Source: UBA4736 sp002404015 (GTDB lineage Bacteria; Chloroflexota; Dormibacteria; Dormibacterales; Dormibacteraceae). From it: a DNA stretch of 50,768 bases. Both the position numbers and the translations under genes were made by a program. The stretch lies in contig DAIOCN010000019.1 in the NCBI GenBank assembly GCA_036747295.1, positions 1-50,768 on the forward strand. The letters are read 5' to 3'. The notes below the pieces were generated by a model. The model worked only from the letters and a program-made list of their open reading frames with translations, searched no databases and had not been told where the DNA came from. The first letter of the stretch is position 1. Each line of letters begins with the position of its first letter. Below are positions 8,332 through 16,025 of the stretch, piece by piece.

Positions 8332-8684
8332 GTTGATCGCCGGGCTTCTCGAGGAGCAGGCCACCATCCCCATGGTCAAGGAGCAGTTGGCTCTGCTCGA
8401 GGAGCTGCAGTCGCAAGAGTGGTGCGAGGACGTCACCCTGGCCATGCTCGAGCAGGTCCGCATGCGGCTTCGGTTGCTGGTGCGCTTCATTGAGAAGCGC
8501 CGGCGCAGGGTCCTCCACAGCGACTTCGAGGATGAAATGGGCCCAGAGACCGAGTTCGATCTCCTCGGCGTTATGCCGCCGGAATCGATGGAACGGTTTC
8601 GTGGACAAGGCACGGGCCTTCCTCCGCCAGCACCAAGACAACATCTACTCAGCCCGGAGCAGCTGCCGAAGCGGTCGAAAGTGA
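8331..8684 (+). pseudogene. type I restriction enzyme R subunit C-terminal fragment
   Basis: From about 8331 the plus strand encodes LLEEQATIPMVKEQLALLEEL, then VRMRLRLLVRFIEKRRRRVLHSDFEDE and SMERFR. This matches the EcoEI-type HsdR C-terminal domain. A one-base shift near 8601 moves the rest (DKARAFLRQHQDNI) to another frame, after which similarity ends. Only about 115 residues of a normally 800-1000 residue helicase-nuclease remain. No hsdM or hsdS is nearby, so this is debris of a restriction system. Confidence 0.7.
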
Positions 8685-8926
8685 CGGAGGCTGGCCAAGT
8701 CCCCGCCGCGCCCCCGGTGCGCCAACACCGGAGGCCCAGGCACGAACAAGCGACGGAGAAACCGTAAGTTCCGCTGTCTGCCCCGCGGCCGAATACTACC
8801 GGTTCGACCGCCGGCACGCGCCCAGATTGAGCGACCTTCTCCGACGGCTCCCAGTGGTGCCACTGCAGCTCCATGCCCGACGACCTCACCGGCTCGAATC
8901 GAGGCCGAACAGGCCAATCGCACAAC

Positions 8927-8957
8927 TAGACACAGACGACAAGAAACCCGCTACAAT
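8927..8957 (+). promoter_or_regulatory. promoter for the HTH repeat gene, probably leaderless
   Basis: TAGACA (8927-8932) and TACAAT (8952-8957) are separated by 19 bases. The -10 ends six bases before the ATG at 8964, which places the transcription start at or next to the A of the start codon, so the mRNA would be leaderless. Confidence 0.5.
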
Positions 8958-8963
8958 GGCCGC

Positions 8964-9482
8964 ATGGCAAGAGCTAAGGGACCAGAAGCAGAGCAGGGTA
9001 AGCTCGACCGCGACATCTACCGCGTATCCGAACTCACGGTGATCCTCGGCCTCAACCGAGACACCATCCACAGGGCGATCCGCACCGGCGACCTGCCCGC
9101 CATCAACTTCGGTGGCTCGTCGGGGAACCGGGTGCTCCACGTCGACGTGGTGGCGTGGCTGGAGAAGCTGAAGGGCGGTCAACTCTTTGGCGACAAGGAG
9201 CTGGCTCGTCAGGGAACAGGTCGGCGAGCGTTCATGTCCGCACTCAAGAAAGGCGGTCAACCCTCTGACGACAAGGAGCTGGCTCGTCAGGGAACAGGTC
9301 GGCGAGCGTTCATGTCCGCACTCNNNNNNNNNNNNNNNNNNNNNNNNNNNNNNNNNNNNNNNNNNNNNNNNNNNNNNNNNNNNNNNNNNNNNNNNNNNNN
9401 NNNNNNNNNNNNNNNNNNNNNNNAGGAGCTGGCTCGTCAGGGAACAGGTCGGCGAGCGTTCATGTCCGCACTCAAGAACTAG
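8964..9482 (+). CDS. excisionase-like HTH protein with 26-residue tandem repeats
   Basis: The first 72 residues are an excisionase/MerR-like winged HTH: YRVSELTVILGLNRDTIHRAIRTGDLPAI, then RVLHVDVVAWLEKLK. The rest is a tandem repeat of 26 residues whose core is DKELARQGTGRRAFMSAL, seen twice before and once after a 100-N gap; the protein ends ALKN. The true repeat number and length are unknown. The frame is kept across the gap, but the gap size is nominal. Small HTH proteins of this type bind DNA at recombination or plasmid loci. The repeat has no function I recognise; it is basic and could bind nucleic acid or be a DNA-level repeat that happens to be translated. Confidence 0.65.
   Translation: MARAKGPEAEQGKLDRDIYRVSELTVILGLNRDTIHRAIRTGDLPAINFGGSSGNRVLHVDVVAWLEKLKGGQLFGDKELARQGTGRRAFMSALKKGGQPSDDKELARQGTGRRAFMSALXXXXXXXXXXXXXXXXXXXXXXXXXXXXXXXXXXELARQGTGRRAFMSALKN
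9174..9479 (+). repeat. 78-bp tandem repeat (VNTR) interrupted by assembly gap
   Basis: Units begin at 9174 and 9252 (period exactly 78, a multiple of three). Part of another unit follows the gap at 9424. The 3' two-thirds of each unit (from GACAAGGAGCTGG to CCGCACTC) is identical between copies; differences cluster in the first 20 bases. Near-identity points to recent expansion or gene conversion. Confidence 0.9.
9324..9423. other. assembly gap (100 N)
   Basis: Exactly 100 N lie inside the tandem repeat, the usual placeholder for a gap of unknown size. The repeat most likely collapsed the assembly here. Confidence 0.99.
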
Positions 9483-9652
9483 GATCAAGAGGCTTCCTCC
9501 TGACGGAGTAGGTCGCCCATTGCGCTTCCCGAAGAGCGAGCCTGGGAGGGGTCGTACTCGTGTCGCATGCGGAACGATGTCCGGCCTAAGAACACCGGGG
9601 CCGGCATCATCGCCACTACACGGACGGCGGACGGCAATCCTAAAGGGGATGG

Positions 9653-9898
9653 TTAAGAGCGGCTCAGCATTCGGTGCCGACGGACGGCGAACGCAATGGT
9701 CCACCAGACGAGCAGCTTGAATATCGCAGCGCCGAGGAGCAGCCAGCCTAACCAGCGTGGCGCGGCCTCGCTGACAGCCGCGATCAGGATCCGCGTCCCC
9801 AGGAAGGCAAGGAGCACCGATACGACCGTCATGAGTATCGGCATCCGGTAGGGCCACCAATCTTTCATGTTTTCTAGGCTACCGTCGATTCCCTGCAT
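9653..9898 (-). CDS. small two-helix membrane protein
   Basis: About 81 residues from an ATG at 9898 (an ATG at 9868 is an alternative). Two hydrophobic helices are clear: YRMPILMTVVSVLLAFLGTRILI and LGWLLLGAAIFKLLVWWTIAFAV. A charged tail ends in RRHRMLSRS. No family is recognised and the ribosome site is weak. The upstream extension to 10129 is not hydrophobic or conserved-looking and is left out. Confidence 0.45.
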   Translation of the reverse strand: MQGIDGSLENMKDWWPYRMPILMTVVSVLLAFLGTRILIAAVSEAAPRWLGWLLLGAAIFKLLVWWTIAFAVRRHRMLSRS

Positions 9899-10355
9899 CG
9901 CCTTATCGATCCGTGACCCTGGTACCGGTTTATGAGCCGCATCGTGTACGAGGTTCGCCCGGCCGGTTCGCGTCACCGGCTCTGCTGATCGCTGCTCCGG
10001 CTGCTGTCGCGGCCATTCTTGTCCTCTGGGTGCCTCTCCTACCTGGTGATGGGTAATCCTGAGCCGGACCCCTTCTACTACCTCACACGCATCAAACCGG
10101 TGGAAAACGCACTTGCGGGAGCCCGGCAATTGCCAAGTAGGTTCAAAGACTCGACTGGATCCACGTGCGCCGGGCGCTACAGCGGCTGAAGGGCCGGTGG
10201 ATGGTGGAGGTGGAAACCAAGACGGCTCGCAGCCGCCGCACTAGTTGGTCGAGTCGAAAGGTGATCCTTTAGGGCGCGCGGGCCCCGGATAGGATAAGCG
10301 CGTGTCGGCCCCGCTGAGTCTGGCCCCCCTCGCAAGCTTCTGACTGCCCAAAACG
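9899..10355. other. intergenic, no supported gene
   Basis: I see no coding sequence with a recognised product here. Short frames on both strands are shadows. The stretch separates the repeat-protein region from the GNAT gene. Confidence 0.4.
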
Positions 10356-10865
10356 ATGGAGGTGCGACGCCGGCAGACCAGCGATGTGGAGGAGCTGGAT
10401 TGTCTGGCGGACTCCGTCTGTGGGTTAGACGGATACCCACTCCGGGGTCCTGACCTCTTCTCCTCCCCGGAGACGCTGGCGGCGTGGGTCGGAGTGGACG
10501 CGGAGGCCGTCGCCGGGCACGTCGCCCTGCACCCGGCCAGCGCCGCAGCTGTCATGGCGGTCGCCACACAGGCGACGGGCTGGGCGACCGAGCGGCTCGT
10601 AGTCGTGGCTCGTCTCCTCGTGGCTCCGACCGTCCGGCGCCGGGGAGTTGGCAGGATGCTTCTCGACCACGCTGTCGCCGAGGCCCACCGCAGGAACCGT
10701 TGGCCGGTGCTTGATGTGGCCGCCCAATTCGTCGGGGCCATCGCCCTTTACGAGTCGTGTGGCTGGACGTACGCAGGACCTGTGACCTTCCGCTTCCGCG
10801 ACGGCACGACGGTGCGTGAAGCCGACTCCCTTGTCTACGTCGGGCCCAGGCCGCCGAACCAGTAG
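10356..10865 (+). CDS. GNAT-family N-acetyltransferase
   Basis: A 169-residue single-domain GNAT. Motif A (acetyl-CoA pyrophosphate loop) is visible as VARLLVAPTVRRRGVGRMLLDHAV (about residues 84-107), with the R/Q-x-x-G-x-G/A pattern RRRGVG. Motif B follows as AIALYESCGWTYAG, ending in the family's typical strand FRFRDG. The N-terminal acceptor-binding half is variable and gives no substrate clue. It is a lone gene with short intergenic flanks inside the accessory region. The acceptor could be a small molecule such as an antibiotic, or a protein N-terminus. Confidence 0.85.
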   Translation: MEVRRRQTSDVEELDCLADSVCGLDGYPLRGPDLFSSPETLAAWVGVDAEAVAGHVALHPASAAAVMAVATQATGWATERLVVVARLLVAPTVRRRGVGRMLLDHAVAEAHRRNRWPVLDVAAQFVGAIALYESCGWTYAGPVTFRFRDGTTVREADSLVYVGPRPPNQ

Positions 10866-10972
10866 CAGCCGCCAGGATCCGCGGTAGCCCCTCCTGCCCG
10901 AAACAAAGGCCGGTTTGAGCTCCCACAGGCGAGGACGGCCGTGTTTACTCATTCCTTGGCTTTCTCTGGAAG

Positions 10973-11101
10973 ATGACGGCCGTAGAGCCGAAGAGCGTGC
11001 TCGAGGCCAAGCAGTGGATCCAGCGCATCGTCGTCGGCACGGTCGGCGTCGAGATGGCGGGCACGCTGGTCAAGATCCTCACGCAGACGCTGCCGCATTG
11101 A
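10973..11101 (+). CDS. small peptide upstream of VirB6-like gene
   Basis: A 42-codon frame (MTAVEPKSVLEAKQWIQRIV...) whose TGA overlaps the TTG start of the next gene (TTGA). It holds one amphipathic-to-hydrophobic segment (IVVGTVGVEMAGTLVKIL). The tight overlap and the codon pattern suggest it is real and coupled to the membrane gene. Small one-helix proteins often precede VirB6-type genes in conjugation loci; that role is inference. Confidence 0.45.
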   Translation: MTAVEPKSVLEAKQWIQRIVVGTVGVEMAGTLVKILTQTLPH

Positions 11102-11982
11102 ACCCCTACGACTACCTGCGGAACCTGGTGGATCTGGTTCGCGAGATCCACGACACCCTGGACCTTGTCGCGCACCTTCGCGACCTCGCCCAGCAGAGCG
11201 GTCCACTTCTCACCGGTGCGTTCCTGAACCTTTTCGCGACGACCGGTGACCCGGCCAGCGGCCGCGCCTTCGTCGACTCCGCCGCGGTGCACGATTTTCA
11301 TCCCGCGGTGCTGGCCGTCGCCAACGCCGGACTCGTCGGCGTGGGCGTCTGGAGCGGCTACCGCATGATGTGGTCGCACAGCCTTCGCAACCAGCACACG
11401 CTGCGCATCCTGCTGCCGCGCTTGGTCCTGGCGGTAGCGCTCGTCAACTTCGCGCTGCCGCTTCTCCAGTACACGGTCGACGCCTCCAACACCGTGTCCC
11501 AGGTCATCGGCCGCGACAGCGTCAAGCTGATGGGGCAGGCCGTCCTCGACGACCTGGTCCACGACGCCGCTCTCAACTGGCTCTCCCTGGTCGCCACCGG
11601 CGGGCTCTTCGCCGGCTACCTGGTGCTGGCGCTGGCGTACGTCACGCGCTACGCCCTGCTCGTCATCCTGGCGATCCTTTCGCCCCTGGCCGCCATGTGC
11701 TTCGTCCTCCACGAGACCCAGCACTACGCCCGGGAGTGGGCATCCCTCTATGTCGCCACCCTCTTGATGCAGCCTGCCCAGCTCCTGATCCTGGCCATCG
11801 GCTTCCGGCTGGACTCGTCCGGCGGCTCGCCCGTGAGGCACCTCTATGGGCTGGCGGCCCTTCTCATCTCCTTCAAGGTGCCAGGGGCCCTGCACGCCGC
11901 CTCCAGCGCCGGCACGCGGGCGGCCGGCTTTGCCGAGCGCCAGGCGGTCCACCTGGCCCACCTGGTCGTAAGGGCGGCCTGA
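11098..11982 (+). CDS. VirB6/TrbL-like polytopic membrane protein
   Basis: 294 residues from a TTG start overlapping the small peptide's stop. At least five to six membrane helices are seen (for example LRILLPRLVLAVALVNFALPLLQYTV, ALNWLSLVATGGLFAGYLVLALAYVTRYALLVILAILSPLAAMCFVL, LLMQPAQLLILAIGFRL). The pattern of a central long hydrophobic block followed by an amphipathic SFKVPGALHAAS segment resembles VirB6/TrbL-type channel proteins of Gram-positive type IV secretion. Its stop overlaps the start of an M23 peptidase gene (TGATG), a pairing also common in conjugation loci (channel plus wall hydrolase). No VirB4, VirD4 or relaxase is in the window, so it is either the edge of an element or a remnant. 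Confidence 0.5.
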   Translation: MNPYDYLRNLVDLVREIHDTLDLVAHLRDLAQQSGPLLTGAFLNLFATTGDPASGRAFVDSAAVHDFHPAVLAVANAGLVGVGVWSGYRMMWSHSLRNQHTLRILLPRLVLAVALVNFALPLLQYTVDASNTVSQVIGRDSVKLMGQAVLDDLVHDAALNWLSLVATGGLFAGYLVLALAYVTRYALLVILAILSPLAAMCFVLHETQHYAREWASLYVATLLMQPAQLLILAIGFRLDSSGGSPVRHLYGLAALLISFKVPGALHAASSAGTRAAGFAERQAVHLAHLVVRAA

Positions 11983-12638
11983 TGCGCACGGTCCTGGTAG
12001 CCGGCGTTGCCCTGCTGGCGCTCCTGCTGGGGGGCCCTGCTCGAGCCTCCTCCTCGGCAGCGCAGTCGGCCCCCCGCGACCCCCTGACCGGTGCCGTTGA
12101 GACGCAGGCGTTCGGCTGCACGACCTTCGAGCTGGAACCCGTCGACGCCTCCTGCCCGAGCGGCCACTTCCACTCCGGGCTGGACCTCGCCGGGGTGCTC
12201 GCGGGAACCCCTGTGCTGGCGGCCTGGTCGGGCGTCGCCCACGTCGTCAACAGTTCCGAGGGCTACGGGCTGCACGTGCTTCTCGAGCATTCCCCCCGGC
12301 TCTTCACCCTCTATGCCCACCTTTCCTCCGCGGCCGTGGCGGACGGCGCGCTCGTGCCGGCCGGCGCGGAGGTCGGCCGGGTCGGCTCCAGCGGCTTCTC
12401 GACGGGGCCGCATCTGCACTTCGAGGTCCGCCGCGAAAGGACGAGGACGGCAACTCCCGGGAGCACACCGAGTTCCACCGGCTGGTCCTGTTCGGCAAGC
12501 AGGCCCAGGTCGCCGCCGACTACCTGCGCAAGGGCCGGCTGCTGTACGCGGACGGGCGCCTGCAGCACCGGAGCTGGGACGACGCCGATGGCCGCAAGCA
12601 CTTCTCGAGCGAGGTCATCGTCGACACCTTCCAGATGA
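11982..12638 (+). CDS. secreted M23-family peptidase, 3' end altered
   Basis: A signal peptide (LVAGVALLALLLGGPARAS) is followed by an M23 (lysostaphin/gpK-type) zinc peptidase domain. Ligands are visible: H and D in HSGLDLAG, and the H-x-H of GPHLHFEV. GSSGFSTG and LYAHL are also conserved. In its own frame the protein continues for about 66 low-complexity residues to a stop at 12638. From 12437 the DNA instead encodes single-strand DNA-binding protein in another frame. So the original C-terminus was lost just after HLHFEVRR. All catalytic residues remain, so it could still cut peptidoglycan, perhaps for the adjacent VirB6-like channel. Confidence 0.75.
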   Translation: MRTVLVAGVALLALLLGGPARASSSAAQSAPRDPLTGAVETQAFGCTTFELEPVDASCPSGHFHSGLDLAGVLAGTPVLAAWSGVAHVVNSSEGYGLHVLLEHSPRLFTLYAHLSSAAVADGALVPAGAEVGRVGSSGFSTGPHLHFEVRRERTRTATPGSTPSSTGWSCSASRPRSPPTTCARAGCCTRTGACSTGAGTTPMAASTSRARSSSTPSR

Positions 12639-12682
12639 TCGGCCCCAAGCCCGAGGAGGCCGTCGTGACCGCGACCGCATAG
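12437..12682 (+). pseudogene. ssb: single-strand DNA-binding protein, 3' fragment
   Basis: This frame has no start codon of its own. It encodes KDEDGNSREHTEFHRLVLFGKQ..., then ADYLRKGRLLYADGRLQHRSW and HFSSEVIVDTFQMI. It is the C-terminal two-thirds of an SSB OB fold, with the family's W-x-D-x-x-G-x-x-x-x-T-E-x-H-x-x-V pattern and the YLRKG/DGRLQTRSW pattern. The first 45 or so residues are missing. The acidic DDIPF-type tip is also absent; the end is EEAVVTATA. The fragment is joined to the M23 gene, shifted by two bases relative to it. Confidence 0.85.
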
Positions 12683-12713
12683 GCGGAAGGCCGCGGCCGC
12701 CGGCCGCGGGTGG

Positions 12714-13655
12714 CTACAGCTTCCGCAGGCGGATCGAGCGCACCGAGTGGTCGGCGCCCTTTTCGAGGATCAGCCAGGCCCGGTCGCGTGTCGGCTGGAT
12801 GTTGTCGCGCAGGTTCACCCCGTTGATCTCGTGCCAGATCTTGCGGGCGGTCTCCACCGCCTCCTCGTGGCTCAGGTCGGCGAAGCGGCGGAAGAACGAC
12901 GACGGGTCGCGGAAGGCGGTCTCGCGGAGGGTCAGGAACCGCTCCACGTACCACTCCTCGACGTCCGCCTCACGGGCATCCACGTAGATGGAGAAGTCGA
13001 AGAAGTCCGATATGAAGACGGCCGAGCCGGGCCCGCTCTGGAGGACGTTCAGCCCCTCCACGATCACGATGTCCGGCTGGCGGACCACCTTCAGCTCGCC
13101 CGGCACCAGGTCGTAAGTCAGGTGCGAGTAGACGGGAGCGGATACCTCCGCCAGGCCTGACTTGAGGTCGGCCATGAAGCGGACCAGGCGGCGCAGGTCG
13201 TAGCTCTCAGGGAAGCCTTTGCGGCTCATCAGCCCCCGCTCCTCGAGGATGCGGTTGGGCAGCAGGAAGCTGTCGGTCGTGAGCAGGTCCACGCGCGGCG
13301 TCGACGGCCAGCGGGCGAGCAGCGCCTGCAGGATGCGGGCCGTCGTGCTCTTGCCCACCGCCACGCTGCCCGCGATACCGACGACGTACGGCACCCGCGC
13401 GGCCGGCTTGCCCAGGAAGGTGTCGGCGGCGATGTGCAAGTCCTGGCTGGCCATCACGTACAGGTTCAGCAGCCGCGACAGCGGCAGGTAGACGTCCGCC
13501 ACCTCGTCCAGCGAGATCCGCTCGTTGATGCCGCGCAGCGCGTCCAGGTCCGAGTCCGTCAGCGTCAGCGGCGTGGCGGCTCTCAGCAGTGCCCACTCCT
13601 CGCGAGAGAAGTGGACGTAGGGCGAGTAACCCGCCTCGGTCAACTCAGCCGACAT
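12714..13655 (-). CDS. coaA: type I pantothenate kinase
   Basis: A 313-residue protein matching bacterial type I PanK (CoaA), which phosphorylates pantothenate with ATP in the first step of coenzyme A synthesis. The P-loop GSVAVGKST is near residue 96. TTDSFLLPN, GFPESYD, SHLTYDLVPGE and VIVEGLNVLQ follow in the expected order. The C-terminal ERFLTLRETAFRDPSSFF and IWHEINGVNLRDNIQPTRDRAWLIL are strongly conserved. Full length and cytoplasmic. It is divergent from the next gene with only 17 bases between start codons. Confidence 0.95.
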   Translation of the reverse strand: MSAELTEAGYSPYVHFSREEWALLRAATPLTLTDSDLDALRGINERISLDEVADVYLPLSRLLNLYVMASQDLHIAADTFLGKPAARVPYVVGIAGSVAVGKSTTARILQALLARWPSTPRVDLLTTDSFLLPNRILEERGLMSRKGFPESYDLRRLVRFMADLKSGLAEVSAPVYSHLTYDLVPGELKVVRQPDIVIVEGLNVLQSGPGSAVFISDFFDFSIYVDAREADVEEWYVERFLTLRETAFRDPSSFFRRFADLSHEEAVETARKIWHEINGVNLRDNIQPTRDRAWLILEKGADHSVRSIRLRKL

Positions 13656-13672
13656 GGTGTAAGACTGTAAGC

Positions 13673-14158
13673 GTGCAGCGCGACGAGATCAGCGCTTGGG
13701 CCACCGAGCGGATCCCCAGGGAGTGGTTCAGCGGTCGCCCGGAGGTCGAGGCCGACAACGAGGAGATCCTGATCGTGGGCAAGCTGGCCGCGCCCGAAGA
13801 GGGCGAGCCGGCCGAGGCCCGCGCCCAGCGCTTTCGCGAGGAGACACGTGATCAGCGTATGCGCATCGCGGCAGAGGCCGAGCGCCGGTTCGGCAGGCGG
13901 GTGGCCTGGGGGGTCGAGGTGGGGGGCAATCGCCACATCTTTACGACCCACAGCACGCCGGTCATGACGCGCCTGCGCATGCCGGAGCGGCGCATCCTGG
14001 ACACCCTGGTCGAGGCTGGGGTGGCCCGCAGCCGGAGCGATGCCCTGGCCTGGTGCGTGCGCCTGGTGGGCCGCCACGAGTCGGAGTGGATCGATGAGCT
14101 TCGGCGGGCCCTGGTCAAGGTGGGCGAGATCCGGAGGCAGGACCCGAGCCTCCGCTAG
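13673..14158 (+). CDS. conserved hypothetical protein
   Basis: A 161-residue soluble protein from the GTG at 13673. I do not recognise a named family. An N-terminal part (EISAWATERIPREWFSGRPEVEADNEEILIVGKL) precedes a highly charged alpha-helical middle (EARAQRFREETRDQRMRIAAEAERRFGRRVAWGV) and a C-terminal part (STPVMTRLRMPERRILDTLVEAGVARSRSDALAWCVRLVG). The C-terminal block resembles a ribbon-helix-helix-like or small helical DNA-binding segment. It is divergently transcribed from coaA with almost no intergenic space. Confidence 0.65.
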   Translation: MQRDEISAWATERIPREWFSGRPEVEADNEEILIVGKLAAPEEGEPAEARAQRFREETRDQRMRIAAEAERRFGRRVAWGVEVGGNRHIFTTHSTPVMTRLRMPERRILDTLVEAGVARSRSDALAWCVRLVGRHESEWIDELRRALVKVGEIRRQDPSLR

Positions 14159-14168
14159 ACCTCCTGCG

Positions 14169-16025
14169 CTAGCGGATCTCCAGGGCGATCGGGATGTCGC
14201 CGACCGCCCGGTAGCCGTTGGCCGCGACGTCCTCGAAGTCAAGGAAGAGCAGCTTCCGATCCGCGATCTGCGCCGGCGCCACCAGCATCTTCACCCAGCC
14301 CGAGAAGTGGCTGCTTGGCGGCAGCGTCTCGGGGAAGGGCGTCGACGCGGCGAAGTCGCCCCGCACCCGCCAGCCGTTCCCGTCCTCGATGTCCACGGCC
14401 GGGCCCGGCCACCAGTCCACGGGCTGGGAGGTGGCGTTGGCGACGTTCAGATGCAGCCACACCCACCTCGAGCTGGGGTCGTCGATGATCCGGTCGACCT
14501 GGATCGTCACCCCCTGGTAGCTGCCCTGGCCGGACACGTCCCGGGTGCCGGCCCAAGCCGGCGGACCCTCGCGGTCAACGTGCCGCACCGCGGTATAGCC
14601 GGCCGTGTAGCCGGCTACGTTGGCGACCGTCAGGAGGGCGAAGCCAGCGACCAGCGCCAGCCGGACCGGTGGCCTTCGGAACACTGCCGAGGCACCGGCC
14701 ACGATCAGCACGATCGCCGGCACCACGGCGGGGTAGAGGTAGCGCCCGGGGGTCATTCCGCCGAGGCCGCTCACGTACGGGATTGCGAGTGCCCACGCCG
14801 CCTGCCCGGCGACTCCGGCCAGCAGGACCAGCAGGACAGGGCGCGGTCCGAGCGCCGGGACCGACTGGCGGAGCAGCCGTAGAAGGCCGACCGCGGCCGC
14901 GATCAGGAAGGGCAGCAGGACCGCGATCTCCACCCCGGACAGAGGCAGCGACCACTGGTGTTCGCCCGTCCAGAACGTCGTGAACGCGTAATGCAGGTCC
15001 TGGCCGATGTTGTAGCGGCCGGCGCTGGTGCCCGCGCCAAGCAGTCGCGCGGCCGCCCGGGTGGGGACCAGCTCGTGCTGTGTCAGCAGGTTGGCGGCCA
15101 GCCAGGGCGAGGCGACCAGCACCGCCACGAGTCCGCCGATCAGGCCGGTGCGCAGTTGTCGTAGCAGCAGCCCGGGGTCCCGCCAGGCCGGCCAGGCCCA
15201 GGCCAGGGCGAGGCCGCCAACGATGCCGAACGCCGTTAGCTTGGTGAGCAGTGTCAGTCCGAAGAGCAGGCCCAGCAGGGCTGCTCGCCGGTACGTCCAG
15301 GGTGCGCCCGCCCAGCGGGCCGCCAGCAGCAGCGTGGCGCTGCCCAGCACCGCGCCCAGCGCGTCGTTGGTCACCTGGCTGCCGTTCAGCAGCAGGCCGG
15401 GCAGCGTGGCGACGAGTACCGCCGCAGCCCACGCCAGCCGCGGCCGGCTGGGCGCCAGCGACCAGGCGGTGAGCAGGGCCAGCGGCGCCAGCAGGGCCAG
15501 CAGCAGGCAGTTGAAGACGCGCTCGGCGGAGACGGCGGCGAAGGTGCCGCCGACATGGTCCGCGGCCATCCAGACCGGTAGTGCGGCCACGTAGTAGAGC
15601 GGTGGCTGCATCGCCTCGTAGGAGAACCACCAGATGTGGCGCCGGATCCAGAGGGTATAGGCGTAGCCGCTCAGATAGCTGGGGGCCGGCGTGAAGAGGG
15701 CGGCGTCCGCCGTCAGCGGCGCCGGCTGCGTCTCGGCCGGGCTCCAGCGGTAGATCCCGGTCTGGCGCATGATCGCGGCCGTCTCCGGGCGCAGCGTCGT
15801 GCGCCCCTCGACCGGGTAGACGCCGTGCGCGTACTGCGCGATGACGTCGTAGTGCTGGGCCTCATCGGTGAGCTGCCAGACCGGCTGCACGAAAGCCATG
15901 AGGAGCGACGGCAGAATTGCGAATGCGTAGGCCAGCAGCAGCAGGCGCCGCCGGCCGAGGGCGACCTCGAGCCGACGCGACCTGACGAGTCCGCCCTGCG
16001 CGGTGCCGACGGCCTGGGCCGACAT
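14169..16025 (-). CDS. polytopic membrane protein, GT39/DUF2142-like
   Basis: A 618-residue protein with about ten to twelve membrane helices and an early acidic motif (VWQLTDEAQHYDVIAQY). That motif resembles the D-E site of GT-C glycosyltransferases and the DUF2142 group. The segment QPPLYYVAALPVWMAA is also typical of this fold. The C-terminal 130 residues are a soluble extracytoplasmic beta-rich domain (SSRWVWLHLNVANATSQPVDWWPGP). It probably transfers sugars from polyprenyl-phosphate carriers on the outer face of the membrane. Its ATG follows the stop of the PIG-V-like gene without a gap (TAG-ATG), so the two form an operon. Confidence 0.7.
   Translation of the reverse strand: MSAQAVGTAQGGLVRSRRLEVALGRRRLLLLAYAFAILPSLLMAFVQPVWQLTDEAQHYDVIAQYAHGVYPVEGRTTLRPETAAIMRQTGIYRWSPAETQPAPLTADAALFTPAPSYLSGYAYTLWIRRHIWWFSYEAMQPPLYYVAALPVWMAADHVGGTFAAVSAERVFNCLLLALLAPLALLTAWSLAPSRPRLAWAAAVLVATLPGLLLNGSQVTNDALGAVLGSATLLLAARWAGAPWTYRRAALLGLLFGLTLLTKLTAFGIVGGLALAWAWPAWRDPGLLLRQLRTGLIGGLVAVLVASPWLAANLLTQHELVPTRAAARLLGAGTSAGRYNIGQDLHYAFTTFWTGEHQWSLPLSGVEIAVLLPFLIAAAVGLLRLLRQSVPALGPRPVLLVLLAGVAGQAAWALAIPYVSGLGGMTPGRYLYPAVVPAIVLIVAGASAVFRRPPVRLALVAGFALLTVANVAGYTAGYTAVRHVDREGPPAWAGTRDVSGQGSYQGVTIQVDRIIDDPSSRWVWLHLNVANATSQPVDWWPGPAVDIEDGNGWRVRGDFAASTPFPETLPPSSHFSGWVKMLVAPAQIADRKLLFLDFEDVAANGYRAVGDIPIALEIR

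Noticed and set aside
9174..9479. CRISPR array
   Set aside because: The repeats are contiguous 78-bp units with no unique spacers, are translated in frame, and no cas genes are nearby.
8886..9860. Long minus-strand open frame across the 78-bp repeats and the N gap
   Set aside because: It is the reverse shadow of the HTH repeat gene. The N run keeps it open artificially, and it has no recognisable domain or start signal.
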